DNA from: Xanthomarina spongicola
Lineage (GTDB): Bacteria; Bacteroidota; Bacteroidia; Flavobacteriales; Flavobacteriaceae
DNA: 64,000 bases
Assembly (NCBI RefSeq): GCF_003148645.1
Contig: NZ_QGGP01000003.1
Coordinates: 1-64,000 of the forward strand
Reading direction: 5' to 3'
This document shows positions 9,817-18,122 of the stretch, piece by piece (positions within the stretch are counted from its first letter, which is position 1; each line of letters begins with the position of its first letter). The notes beneath the pieces were generated by a model. That model saw nothing but the letters and a program-made list of their open reading frames with translations, was not told the DNA's origin and did not search any database. The position numbers were made by a program, and so were the translations under genes.

Positions 9817-9849
9817 CAAATATAGGAATTTAAAATTCAATATTTCAAA
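9817..9849 (-). promoter_or_regulatory. Bacteroidota-type promoter for HU
   Basis: On the minus strand TTTG (9849-9846), a 21-base spacer and TATATTTG (9824-9817) match the Flavobacterium consensus TTG-N17-23-TAnnTTTG. Confidence 0.7.
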
Positions 9850-9909
9850 CCTAATTCATTAAAATTTAAGATTATAAACGTTTATTTTTGTCGCTTATAT
9901 ATATTTTTA

Positions 9910-10950
9910 ATGTCTGTAGCTAAAACTTTAACATACTGGTACTCAATTAATAAACGCGATTTCCCATGGAGAAACACTTCAGATTCATATAAAATATGGC
10001 TTTCAGAAATTATATTGCAACAAACACAAATTAAGCAAGGGCTGCCTTATTATGAGGCTTTTATAAGTCATTTCCCTACTATTTTCGATCTTGCAAAAGC
10101 TAAAGAAAGCGATGTTTTAAAACTATGGCAAGGGTTAGGTTATTACTCTAGAGCCAGAAATTTACATGCTACAGCAAAATATGTTGTTGAAAATTTTAAT
10201 GGCCATTTTCCAAACACTTATAAAGAGCTTATTAAACTAAAAGGTATTGGAGATTATACGGCAAGTGCTATTGCTTCTATATGTTTTAACGAGCAAACAG
10301 CTGTTCTAGATGGAAATGTGTATCGATTTTTATCTAGATATTATGGAATAGACACACCTATTAATACAACAACAGGATTTAAAACGTTTAAAACTTTAGC
10401 CCAAGACATTCTTGATAAAGATAATCCAGCAGAGCACAATCAAGCTATTATGGATTTTGGTTCCAGACAGTGTTCGCCTTCAAGCCCAGATTGTTCAATA
10501 TGCCCTTTTAATAAAACATGTGTAGCTTTTAGAGAAGGATTAGTATCAACTTTACCAATAAAACTAAAAGCTAAAAAACCAGTTAAAAAATATTTTAATT
10601 TTTTAGTTTTTGTTTCAGATTCTGGTGAAACTATATTAGAAAAACGTAAGGAGAAAGGTATTTGGAAAAATCTGTATCAATTTCCTTTAATAGAAACTGA
10701 GAAAGATACAGATTTGAATATGCTGAAATCTAAATTGAAAGCATTTACATTGTTAAAAGATTTAGATTACGAGCTAACATTATTTAATGATAAAAATATA
10801 GTTCATAAGCTGTCTCATCAACACCTTCATACTAAATTCTGGATTATAAGCATAAAAAAACTACCTAATTCTGGGATACCATTAAATAGAATTAGAGATT
10901 TTGCTGTTCCAGTATTAATTGAAAAATTTATTGAGGACTTTAATTTTTAA
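9910..10950 (+). CDS. mutY: A/G-specific adenine DNA glycosylase
   Basis: MutY removes adenine mispaired with 8-oxoguanine. The 346-residue protein has the catalytic Glu in SEIILQQTQ, the helix-hairpin-helix LKGIGDYTASAI, the catalytic Asp in VLDGNVYRFLSR, and four Fe-S cluster cysteines in the C-x6-C-x2-C-x5-C pattern (CSPSSPDCSICPFNKTC). The C-terminal third is the NUDIX-like 8-oxoG-recognition domain (FLVFVSDSGETILEKRKEKG). A TATTTTTG box at 9883-9890 is a likely -7 element. The gene is followed by ssb, gldE and gldD on the same strand, a conserved flavobacterial cluster. Confidence 0.96.
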   Translation: MSVAKTLTYWYSINKRDFPWRNTSDSYKIWLSEIILQQTQIKQGLPYYEAFISHFPTIFDLAKAKESDVLKLWQGLGYYSRARNLHATAKYVVENFNGHFPNTYKELIKLKGIGDYTASAIASICFNEQTAVLDGNVYRFLSRYYGIDTPINTTTGFKTFKTLAQDILDKDNPAEHNQAIMDFGSRQCSPSSPDCSICPFNKTCVAFREGLVSTLPIKLKAKKPVKKYFNFLVFVSDSGETILEKRKEKGIWKNLYQFPLIETEKDTDLNMLKSKLKAFTLLKDLDYELTLFNDKNIVHKLSHQHLHTKFWIISIKKLPNSGIPLNRIRDFAVPVLIEKFIEDFNF

Positions 10951-11043
10951 TGCTTTAACAAATTCACTCATTATTTTTTATTAATTTTAAAGAAATGAAA
11001 AGCAATTACGTAATTTTGCTGATTATTAACATATAAACATATT

Positions 11044-11487
11044 ATGTCTGGAACTTTAAATAAAGTCATGCTTATAGGTCATTTAGGAGATGAAGTAAAA
11101 ATGCACTATTTTGATGGTGGGAACTGTATTGGTCGTTTTCCTTTAGCAACTAACGAAACTTACACAAATAAACAAACCAACGAGCGTATTACTAATACCG
11201 AATGGCATAACGTAGTTGTAAGAAATAAAGCAGCAGAAATTTGCGAAAAGTATTTATCTAAAGGCGATAAAGTTTATATAGAAGGTAGAATTAAAACCAG
11301 AAAATGGCAAGACGAAAGTGGTAACGATAGATATTCTACCGAAATACATTGTACAGATTTTACTTTTCTTTCTACCAAAAACGAAAGTGGAAGTAGTCAA
11401 CCAGCAAATCCAGGCTCTCAAAAACCTACAGAACAAAATCAATCAAGTAATCAAATTGAAGAAGGTAATGACGACCTTCCATTTTAG
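11044..11487 (+). CDS. ssb: Single-stranded DNA-binding protein
   Basis: The 147-residue SSB has an N-terminal OB fold (MSGTLNKVMLIGHLGDEVKM; NTEWHNVVVRNKAAEICEKY; GDKVYIEGRIKTRKWQD), a flexible Ser/Asn/Gln-rich linker, and the acidic tip NDDLPF that recruits repair and replication proteins. It coats single-stranded DNA during replication and repair. A TAATTTTG box at 11011-11018 could be its own -7 promoter element. gldE begins 30 bp downstream. Confidence 0.97.
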   Translation: MSGTLNKVMLIGHLGDEVKMHYFDGGNCIGRFPLATNETYTNKQTNERITNTEWHNVVVRNKAAEICEKYLSKGDKVYIEGRIKTRKWQDESGNDRYSTEIHCTDFTFLSTKNESGSSQPANPGSQKPTEQNQSSNQIEEGNDDLPF

Positions 11488-11517
11488 TTAAATATAGTTT
11501 AATTTAAGATACATTCA

Positions 11518-12822
11518 TTGGATCCAGAACCCACGAGATTTTATTCATTAATGCTAACATTTGATTTTTCAATTGTTTTTGGTTTTGTATTGCTAATCTT
11601 TTTGCTATTATGCTCAGCACTTATTTCTGGAGCAGAAGTAGCACTTTTTTCATTAAACAGAACAGATTTAGAAGAAGGTTTAGAAGAGAACCCAAATACG
11701 TTTAAAATAATTATAAAACTTTTAGAAAGACCTAAAAAACTATTAGCAACCATATTAGTAGCAAACAATTTTATAAACATAGCTATTGTTATTCTGTTTG
11801 CTTATTTAGGAGAATATATTTTTACTGGAATTACACATCACATTTTAAGGTTTGTAGTAGAAGTTGTTGTTATTACTTTTTTAATCCTACTTTTTGGAGA
11901 GATACTCCCTAAAATTTATGCCAGTAGAAATAAAGTAAAATTCTCAAACTTTATGGCATATCCACTAAAAGTTTTAGATGTATTTTTTTCTCCTATAAGT
12001 TTACCAATGCGAAGTATTACTTTAGGTATTCATAGTAAGTTAGGTAAGAAAAAATCTAATTTAAGTGTCGATCAGCTTTCGCAAGCATTAGAGCTAACAA
12101 GTGAGCATGATACTACTAAAGAAGAGCAAAAAATACTTCAAGGCATCGTGTCTTTTGGAAATACAGACACTAAACAGGTTATGCGTCCTAGAATAGATAT
12201 TTTTGCTTTGAATATCAATCAGAAATACCTAGATATTATACCAGATATTATTAGTCATGGTTATTCCAGAATTCCAGTATTTGAAGATAATATCGATACC
12301 ATAAAAGGAATTCTTTATGTTAAAGATTTATTGCCTTATATAGATAGAAAGCAATTCGATTGGACAACTCTGTTAAGAGAACCATTTTTTGTTCCAGAAA
12401 ACAAAAAGTTGGACGATTTAATGGCCGAATTTCAAGAAAAGAAAGTTCATCTTGCTGTAGTTGTAGATGAATATGGTGGCACTTCTGGTCTGATTTCTTT
12501 AGAAGATATTATTGAAGAAATTGTTGGGGATATTAGCGATGAATATGATGATGAAGGTTTAGTGTATTCAAAACTAGACGACAATAATTTTGTGTTTGAA
12601 GGAAAAACAGCATTAAAAGATTTTTATAAAATTATAAAACTTGAAAGCGATACTCTTTTTGAAGAAAAAAAAGGAGAAGCTGAAACTATTGCAGGTTTTG
12701 TTTTAGAGATCTCAGGAGGTTTCCCAAAAACAGGAAGTAAAATAAATTTCGAAAATTACGTTTTTACTATAGAGTCTTTAGATAAAAAACGCATTAAACG
12801 TGTAAAAATAACTTTGCCATAA
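11518..12822 (+). CDS. gldE: Gliding motility-associated protein GldE (CNNM/CBS/CorC-type)
   Basis: The 434-residue protein starts at TTG (MDPEPTRFYS), has three or four membrane segments in an N-terminal DUF21/CNNM region (about 18-145), two CBS domains (about 215-335, with MRPRIDIFAL and HLAVVVDEYGGTSGL) and a C-terminal CorC/HlyC domain (FVFEGKTALKDF to the end). In F. johnsoniae GldE supports gliding and T9SS together with GldD, probably as an inner-membrane partner. The TTG start is chosen because family members begin with LDPDP or MDPDP and no better codon is near. gldD follows after 3 bp. Confidence 0.93.
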   Translation: MDPEPTRFYSLMLTFDFSIVFGFVLLIFLLLCSALISGAEVALFSLNRTDLEEGLEENPNTFKIIIKLLERPKKLLATILVANNFINIAIVILFAYLGEYIFTGITHHILRFVVEVVVITFLILLFGEILPKIYASRNKVKFSNFMAYPLKVLDVFFSPISLPMRSITLGIHSKLGKKKSNLSVDQLSQALELTSEHDTTKEEQKILQGIVSFGNTDTKQVMRPRIDIFALNINQKYLDIIPDIISHGYSRIPVFEDNIDTIKGILYVKDLLPYIDRKQFDWTTLLREPFFVPENKKLDDLMAEFQEKKVHLAVVVDEYGGTSGLISLEDIIEEIVGDISDEYDDEGLVYSKLDDNNFVFEGKTALKDFYKIIKLESDTLFEEKKGEAETIAGFVLEISGGFPKTGSKINFENYVFTIESLDKKRIKRVKITLP

Positions 12823-12825
12823 TCA

Positions 12826-13407
12826 ATGAAAAATAGTTTTTTAATTTTATTTATACTTGTTATTTGTTTGTCTTGTGGTCAAGATCCTGTCCCAAAACCT
12901 AATGCACATTTAAGGTTAGAATTTCCAGAAGCAACTTATCAAGATTTAGATTTACAACTTCCATTTACTTTAGAGCGAAATCAAATAGCTACCAACGTTG
13001 ACACTAAACAAATACAGGGTCCAACAGAAAGCTACGGAGTAACGTTACAATACCCAAGCTTAAAAGGTTCCATTTATCTTACTTATAAAAGCATTGATAA
13101 TAAGGAAGAAAATTTAATTGCTTTTTTACGCGATGCTCAAAAATTCACACAAGAACACACAAAAAAAGCCGATGAAATTGTAGAGCAACTTTATGAAAAT
13201 AATGAACGACGCGTTTATGGCATGATTTACGAAGTTGGTGGCAATGCAGCTTCACAGTCTCAGTTTTATGTAACAGATAGCATCAATCACTTTTTAACAG
13301 GCTCACTTTATTTTTACGCCAAACCTAATTACGATTCTATTTATCCAGCAGCTAAATATCTAGAAAAAGATATTAAACATATTATGGAAACTGTTACTTG
13401 GAAATAA
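12826..13407 (+). CDS. gldD: Gliding motility lipoprotein GldD
   Basis: The 193-residue protein has a lipoprotein signal (MKNSFLILFILVICLSCGQ, lipid-modified Cys at 17), followed by the GldD core PNAHLRLEFPEATYQ and later GGNAASQSQFYVTDS. GldD is required for gliding and for T9SS-dependent secretion in F. johnsoniae. The gene is coupled to gldE with a 3-bp gap and no separate promoter, and it ends the mutY-ssb-gldE-gldD run. The length is normal for the family. Confidence 0.95.
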   Translation: MKNSFLILFILVICLSCGQDPVPKPNAHLRLEFPEATYQDLDLQLPFTLERNQIATNVDTKQIQGPTESYGVTLQYPSLKGSIYLTYKSIDNKEENLIAFLRDAQKFTQEHTKKADEIVEQLYENNERRVYGMIYEVGGNAASQSQFYVTDSINHFLTGSLYFYAKPNYDSIYPAAKYLEKDIKHIMETVTWK

Positions 13408-13650
13408 AAATGATTTGTCATTCAGAGCAAAGCGAAGAATCTCAATCTCTAGATTATTAAAATAAAAGAAAGAGTCCCAACTTTTTTCAAATCAAATAAG
13501 CAAAAACATCAATAAAGGCTCCCATTACGGAAAATCCGTAACGACATGTATGTATTTCATCGAAAAGCAGGAATTATACGTAGTGTTACGTACATGATAT
13601 TTGAAATTTAACACATAGATTTATGGAATATTAAATTAAACCTACTTATA
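13408..13650. other. Gene-free stretch with dispersed-repeat fragment and two hairpins
   Basis: No convincing gene is seen. A fragment at 13411-13450 (core cattcagagcaaagcgaaga) resembles intergenic repeats common in flavobacteria. Two short inverted repeats follow: ttacgga/tccgtaa at 13525-13541 with a 3-base loop, and tacgta/tacgta at 13577-13592 with a 4-base loop. They separate gldD from the accessory locus and may mark its left border or regulate it. Confidence 0.5.
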
Positions 13651-13659
13651 ATGAACAAA

Positions 13660-13687
13660 ATTCCAAATTCCAAATTCCAAATTCCAA
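13660..13687 (+). repeat. Four tandem ATTCCAA heptamers at the start of the zincin lipoprotein gene
   Basis: ATTCCAA occurs four times without interruption, just after an ATG at 13651-13653. Reading from that ATG gives only 14 codons (MNKIPNSKFQIPKT) and then TAA at 13693-13695. Adding one heptamer, or removing two, would put the ATG in frame with a complete lipoprotein signal peptide and the gene that follows. This is the geometry of a slipped-strand phase switch; in this assembly it would be in the OFF state. Confidence 0.7.
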
Positions 13688-13736
13688 AAACGTAAAACTA
13701 AGGCGTTTTTTATCTAACATTTCAATCTTAGTTTTA

Positions 13737-15473
13737 TTGCTCAGTATATTTAGTTGTCAGAAAGAAGACGATGTACAAACAGAGACTTATAACAAAGATA
13801 TAAGCATCAAAGAATATACATTTGAAGAAATAAATAGTAATAAAAAGTTTAACACATCTTTTAGTAAAGTAATAAATGGAATAAAAAAGAATGGATTTTC
13901 ACAAGAAAGTAGAGGTGAGAATAATGACTTTGAAATTGATTCTGCCATTATTAAAGAAATATCAATAGGTAGTATAACCTCATATACTTTTGTTGCTATA
14001 TTAGACAACCCAGAGCCTAATAGTTTTAGCAATATAGTTATTCAGATAGATAGTTTAGAAAATGAGCGCGCTTTATTAATAACCTATTTTCCAGAGTCTC
14101 CAATGGAATATATAGAAGACCATAACTCTTATACTTTTAATGGTACAAGTATAGCAGAAGAAATTGATATAGATTCATCCTTTATTGGAAATAGAGATAT
14201 GGATATGGGCTGTTACGTAACTTGGTATTGTAATTGGGGTGGAGCAGTACATCCAGCTGGACAAAATTGTACTATAGGATTTATGTTCCCAGCTCGAACA
14301 TGTAGTGGAGGTGGAGGCTCTACTAATAATGGTGGTGGAAATCCTGATAGCGGTAATCATAATAATCCAGATCCAATAAACACAGCACCAGTTAACATTC
14401 CATACACACAAAATTTAATACAGTGTTTGCAACTTGATCAAGTAGAAAATGCTAATTTTATACTGAGCAATTGGATATATGACCCAGATAATTTCTTACA
14501 AGTAAGAAGCATGAGTGCGTTTTTAAATAATAAAAACTGTAGCGACAAAGCTCAAGAATATGTAATAGCCTCTATAGAAGCTATAATAAATGGTGATATA
14601 GAAGAATTTGATGAAGATTTTTATACTTGGGGAGTAACAAAAGATGATACTTTTGTTGATACAGACTTAGATTGTATTTATGAAAAAATGATGGAAGGAA
14701 ATAATTTTTTTAAAGATATGATCTTTGAATTCGACCAATTAACACCTTTAAAATTTTCAATTGGTCCAACGCCTGACCCTAATGCGACAGCTTTTACTAA
14801 AGGAGAAACAACTACTGTTTTTGGACAAACGCATGCAACTTACGAGATTATTTCGTCAGAAGATGCTGAATCAGCATCCAATCTAGATAAAATGGTTACC
14901 TTATCTCATGAGTTAATGCATGCTTTTATGTTTAAGTCTTTAGAAGATTGGGAAATTATTTCTTTTAACAATGATGGAAAACCATATCTTATTGAAACTT
15001 ATGATGATATGTGCCAAGACGATAATCTGGATGAAGAAATAAATATTAATTTCTTAACCATGAAAGAAAGATGGGTGTTTTTAATTTGTGAAGTTTTGGA
15101 AAATAGTGATGACCCTAATAATAACCAACAATGGACACATTCATTATTTAATTCTCCAGTATTTTTTCTTGAAACATACCGAGAAAAACTGGAACAAGAA
15201 CTTTTTAACAATCATGATTGGAATAGTGAGCCAACAGACATAAAAAATTTAATGATTCAACATTTTGGTGAATTTAATTGGAAACAAAAAGTTGCAGAAT
15301 ATATGAGTTGGTCTGGGTTGGAAGGAACTCCAGAATTTACTAATTGGTTATCTACACAATCAGAATATACAAGTACATTGTATCCAAATCCTTTAGACTT
15401 ATGGAAAGAAGGCGTAACTGAATGGTGGACTAAATCTGCAAACATTGATTATGTAACAAATAATTGTAATTAA
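13737..15473 (+). CDS. Putative polymorphic effector: lipoprotein with HELMH zincin motif
   Basis: I do not recognise a named family, but the layout resembles flavobacterial polymorphic-toxin-like lipoproteins. The frame is open from 13635, and its first usual start codon is TTG at 13737, inside what reads as a signal peptide (NVKLRRFLSNISILVLLLSI then FSC); the natural start is probably ATG 13651 with a different heptamer count. Numbered from TTG: Cys/Trp-rich region at about 158-178 (CYVTWYCNW), Gly/Asn linker at 189-213, helical region with LNNKNCSDKAQEYVIASIEA, zinc-protease motif HELMH at 391-395, and a C-terminal tail from W515 (WKQKVAEYMSWSGLEGTPEF). Partner gene starts 1 bp after the stop. 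The tail recurs twice downstream as orphan copies. Protease activity and a toxin role are inference. Confidence 0.65.
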   Translation: MLSIFSCQKEDDVQTETYNKDISIKEYTFEEINSNKKFNTSFSKVINGIKKNGFSQESRGENNDFEIDSAIIKEISIGSITSYTFVAILDNPEPNSFSNIVIQIDSLENERALLITYFPESPMEYIEDHNSYTFNGTSIAEEIDIDSSFIGNRDMDMGCYVTWYCNWGGAVHPAGQNCTIGFMFPARTCSGGGGSTNNGGGNPDSGNHNNPDPINTAPVNIPYTQNLIQCLQLDQVENANFILSNWIYDPDNFLQVRSMSAFLNNKNCSDKAQEYVIASIEAIINGDIEEFDEDFYTWGVTKDDTFVDTDLDCIYEKMMEGNNFFKDMIFEFDQLTPLKFSIGPTPDPNATAFTKGETTTVFGQTHATYEIISSEDAESASNLDKMVTLSHELMHAFMFKSLEDWEIISFNNDGKPYLIETYDDMCQDDNLDEEININFLTMKERWVFLICEVLENSDDPNNNQQWTHSLFNSPVFFLETYREKLEQELFNNHDWNSEPTDIKNLMIQHFGEFNWKQKVAEYMSWSGLEGTPEFTNWLSTQSEYTSTLYPNPLDLWKEGVTEWWTKSANIDYVTNNCN

Positions 15474-15474
15474 A

Positions 15475-16182
15475 ATGAAATATTATTTAACATTATCTTT
15501 TACATTATTAATGTCAATAGTTTATTCTCAACAGTCAATTTTTTTAAAAGAAAAAGATACGCTTTATATAATATTTGATAATCCAGAATCAAATAAAAAT
15601 ATAGTTAAGCATTATAAAAATACACCAAAGAAAACGGGTGTAAATACAATCTTTTTCTTGATGGATAGTATTCTGGCTGAAAAAAGAAATAAATATTACA
15701 AAATTCGCAAAGAGCGTTCAGAACAAGGTGGAGGCACGATTGGTGCTTCATCAACATGTGATTGGTGTTTTGGTTTATATTTTGTTCATAATTCAATTAG
15801 CACAAGTGAAATTAATCAATCACCAAAATTAGATCCAATTTACATAAATTTTAAAAAAAGTCATTTGGAAAAAGAAAATGTATCTTTAAAGGACTCAATG
15901 GAATTTGATAAACTTGTTTATAAAATGATTTACTATCGTTATTATCCTCCAGTTTCAAGTTCTCAAATAGCAAAAGAGGAGTTAAATGAAAGGCAAGTGT
16001 TCTATTTCGATGGTTCTACAAAAAAATATAATGAGTTAAAAGAGTTACTCAAAGAGCCACATCATTTATTTATGTTAGATAAAACTTGGTACAATCCAGG
16101 ATTCAATAACTTACCCAAAGGAAAGTATTACATTTTTAATGAGGTAAGATATCGGAACTCATATAAACTTGTTCCAGATTAA
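15475..16182 (+). CDS. Exported partner protein 1 of the zincin locus (immunity-like candidate)
   Basis: The 235-residue protein has a Sec signal peptide (MKYYLTLSFTLLMSIVYSQ, cleavage after the Gln region) and no lipobox or membrane segment, so it is probably periplasmic or secreted. It shares with the third partner the core GASSTCDWCFGLYFVH near residues 95-110 and YFDGSTKKYNELKELLKEPH near 183-202. The ATG is 1 bp after the stop of the full-length lipoprotein gene, indicating co-expression. I know no named family. An immunity or inhibitor role is inferred from the repeated tail-partner pairing; a substrate or chaperone role is possible. Confidence 0.6.
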   Translation: MKYYLTLSFTLLMSIVYSQQSIFLKEKDTLYIIFDNPESNKNIVKHYKNTPKKTGVNTIFFLMDSILAEKRNKYYKIRKERSEQGGGTIGASSTCDWCFGLYFVHNSISTSEINQSPKLDPIYINFKKSHLEKENVSLKDSMEFDKLVYKMIYYRYYPPVSSSQIAKEELNERQVFYFDGSTKKYNELKELLKEPHHLFMLDKTWYNPGFNNLPKGKYYIFNEVRYRNSYKLVPD

Positions 16183-16218
16183 AACAATGTGATTTCAATA
16201 ATTTGGTTGATTAATACT

Positions 16219-16424
16219 AACAAAAAGTAGCAGAATATATGAGTTGGTCTGGATTAGAAAAAACACCAGAGTTTAACACTTTTGCCTTAACGCAAACCTC
16301 AATAGTACCTTCTGGATTATATAGCCCACCTCATATTGAAAAACAATTTGTGACAGATGTTATAAAATGGTGGACTAACAATAATAATGTTACAGATGGA
16401 TTAACCTTAGGAAATTGTAATTAA
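16219..16424 (+). pseudogene. Orphan C-terminal tail of the zincin lipoprotein, copy 2
   Basis: Directly after an in-frame TAA (16218-16220) the sequence encodes QKVAEYMSWSGLEKTPEF and about 50 further residues ending GNCN, matching the last 64 residues of the full-length lipoprotein. The first 55 bases or so are nearly identical to the full-length gene and then diverge. There is no start codon other than the internal Met of MSWSGLE (16239), so this looks like a silent donor cassette or duplication remnant. Weak similarity continues upstream to about 16191, as expected for decay. The second partner gene begins 2 bp after the stop. Confidence 0.7.
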
Positions 16425-16426
16425 AT

Positions 16427-17134
16427 ATGAGAATGAGTAATATAGTACATATAATTTTTTTTACTCTAGTAATAATATACTCAGGTAATGCACAAAATGA
16501 AGAGATGCTCTATAGCAATAAAAAAGACACCCTATTCATTTCGTATCCAAAACAATTAAAGGATAGTTTAGTTAAGATCACTTATGATAGTGTAAAAATA
16601 AAAAATAATCTAAATACCATAGAAAAAACAGTTGGTTTGAAAACTACATATAACCTATTAGATAGCGCAAATCTAAAATTGAGAAAAGAATATTTGTTGA
16701 GAAAAGAATATAACAGAATAAATGGTATTTTATCAAGTAATTCTATGGGTAAAATAGTTGGATTATATTTTGTGCATACACAAAGAGTAGACACTTCTTA
16801 TTTAAGAGATCAGAATAGCAGGCTAATTTATTATAAAAATATTTTCTTAAAGCATTTAAAATCTGATGTTAGTTTTGATATTGACAAGAAATTATATTAC
16901 ATATACAGAACAAATGAAAGTGCAACAAGAAATTATATTATATCTTTTAATGAGCTACAAAATAAAAAGAGATTCTATTTTGATGGAACAGAAAATAAGT
17001 ATAAAGAATTACAAGAAATAATTAAAACCCCTATGTATATTTATATTTATGATAAAAGTGTAATTAATAGCGAAAATGAAGAAGTACTTCTCTTTAAAGA
17101 GGTGATATGGAAACATATTCAGGGTACGTTATAA
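16427..17134 (+). CDS. Exported partner protein 2 of the zincin locus (divergent paralogue)
   Basis: The 235-residue protein has a signal peptide (start MRMSNIVHIIFFTLVIIYSG, then NAQ). It aligns with partners 1 and 3 through GLYFVHTQRVDTSYL and RFYFDGTENKYKELQEII, but lacks the STCDWC cysteine motif; it has SSNSMGKIV there instead. Gene order copies the first module: tail, 2 bp, partner. Sequence divergence in both the tail and the partner suggests the pair evolves together, as in effector/immunity pairs, but that is inference. No named family is recognised. Confidence 0.6.
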   Translation: MRMSNIVHIIFFTLVIIYSGNAQNEEMLYSNKKDTLFISYPKQLKDSLVKITYDSVKIKNNLNTIEKTVGLKTTYNLLDSANLKLRKEYLLRKEYNRINGILSSNSMGKIVGLYFVHTQRVDTSYLRDQNSRLIYYKNIFLKHLKSDVSFDIDKKLYYIYRTNESATRNYIISFNELQNKKRFYFDGTENKYKELQEIIKTPMYIYIYDKSVINSENEEVLLFKEVIWKHIQGTL

Positions 17135-17141
17135 GTCTGTT

Positions 17142-17354
17142 TTGAAAGCGAAACATGTTCATTGGAAACAAAAAGTAGCAGAATATATGAGTTGGTCTGG
17201 ATTAGAAGACACACCAGAATTTGATACTTGGATAGAAACCCAAGGGTCTTTTATTCCTGTAGGTTCGACATATACAAGTAATCGTGATTTTTTTGATAAT
17301 GGAGTTATTGGTTATTGGATTCAAAATTATAATGTTCAAGTTAACTCCAATTAA
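17142..17354 (+). pseudogene. Orphan C-terminal tail of the zincin lipoprotein, copy 3
   Basis: From a TTG at 17142 this encodes MKAKHVHWKQKVAEYMSWSG and about 50 more residues ending QVNSN. Homology to the full-length gene starts at the Trp codon 17163-17165 and is nearly identical for about 60 bases (17161-17222), then diverges. With no signal peptide and no zincin core it cannot act like the full-length protein. It could be a recombination donor, a duplication remnant, or a short translated peptide. The third partner begins 1 bp after the stop. Confidence 0.65.
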
Positions 17355-17355
17355 T

Positions 17356-18096
17356 ATGAAAAATTTATTAATATTGTTTTTGACCCTTTATGCTTCAAGC
17401 ATATTTTCACAAAACAATTTATACCTAAAAGAGAAGGACACTATTTTTATTGTTTTTGATACAACTTGCTCAAGAAAGCATGTAGTTAAGGAATATTCTA
17501 ATATCAATTTAGATGAAAAGAGAAGTCCTAACGGTTTAAATACTATTTATTTTTTATTAGATAGCACACATATTGTTAAAAGAAATAAATACTATAAAAA
17601 GCAGGAAGAACATTCTAAGAGTAATTTTGGTTCTATTGGTGCAAGTTCTACTTGTGATTGGTGTTATGGTTTATACTTTGTACATAAATCTAATGTAAAT
17701 TATAATCGATCAATTAATGATATCGAAAATGATATTCAATTAAAATCGTTCAAAAAACAGTTTCTAGAAAAAGAATATGTTACTTTAAAGGATTCTTTAG
17801 AGTTTGACAGAGGTGTGTATTTATTAGTTAATTACAGATATAATCCTCCAATATCTAATTTATTGCTTTCTAAAGAAACTCTAAAGAATAAAAACGTATT
17901 TTATTTTGATGGTTCAACAAAAAAATATAATGAGTTAAAAGAGCTACTCAAAGAACCTCATTATTTATTTATGTTAGATAAAACATGGGTAAAACAAGAA
18001 TTAGATTCAAAATTTTCTAAAACGGAATATTTTATATTTAACGAAGTTTTGTATAGGGCTAAAACTAGGTCTCCTTATCCAGAATTGAGAAATTAA
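17356..18096 (+). CDS. Exported partner protein 3 of the zincin locus (immunity-like candidate)
   Basis: The ATG at 17356 is chosen because it begins a clear signal peptide (MKNLLILFLTLYASSIFSQ) and lies 1 bp after the preceding tail; an upstream in-frame ATG at 17284 would add unrelated residues. The 246-residue product is close to partner 1: SIGASSTCDWCYGLYFVHKS, then YFDGSTKKYNELKELLKEPH and YLFMLDKTW. Probably periplasmic. It is the last gene of the island, 26 bp before a strong terminator. Function unknown; immunity-like by context. Confidence 0.6.
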   Translation: MKNLLILFLTLYASSIFSQNNLYLKEKDTIFIVFDTTCSRKHVVKEYSNINLDEKRSPNGLNTIYFLLDSTHIVKRNKYYKKQEEHSKSNFGSIGASSTCDWCYGLYFVHKSNVNYNRSINDIENDIQLKSFKKQFLEKEYVTLKDSLEFDRGVYLLVNYRYNPPISNLLLSKETLKNKNVFYFDGSTKKYNELKELLKEPHYLFMLDKTWVKQELDSKFSKTEYFIFNEVLYRAKTRSPYPELRN

Positions 18097-18122
18097 AATT
18101 AAGTCTAAACAATTAAAAACCA

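Noticed and set aside
13737-13739. TTG as the real start of the zincin lipoprotein
   Set aside because: It would leave only MLSIFSC before the lipid Cys, too short for a signal peptide, whereas a good basic and hydrophobic stretch is encoded directly upstream in the same frame. The coordinate is kept only as the first conventional start codon in frame.
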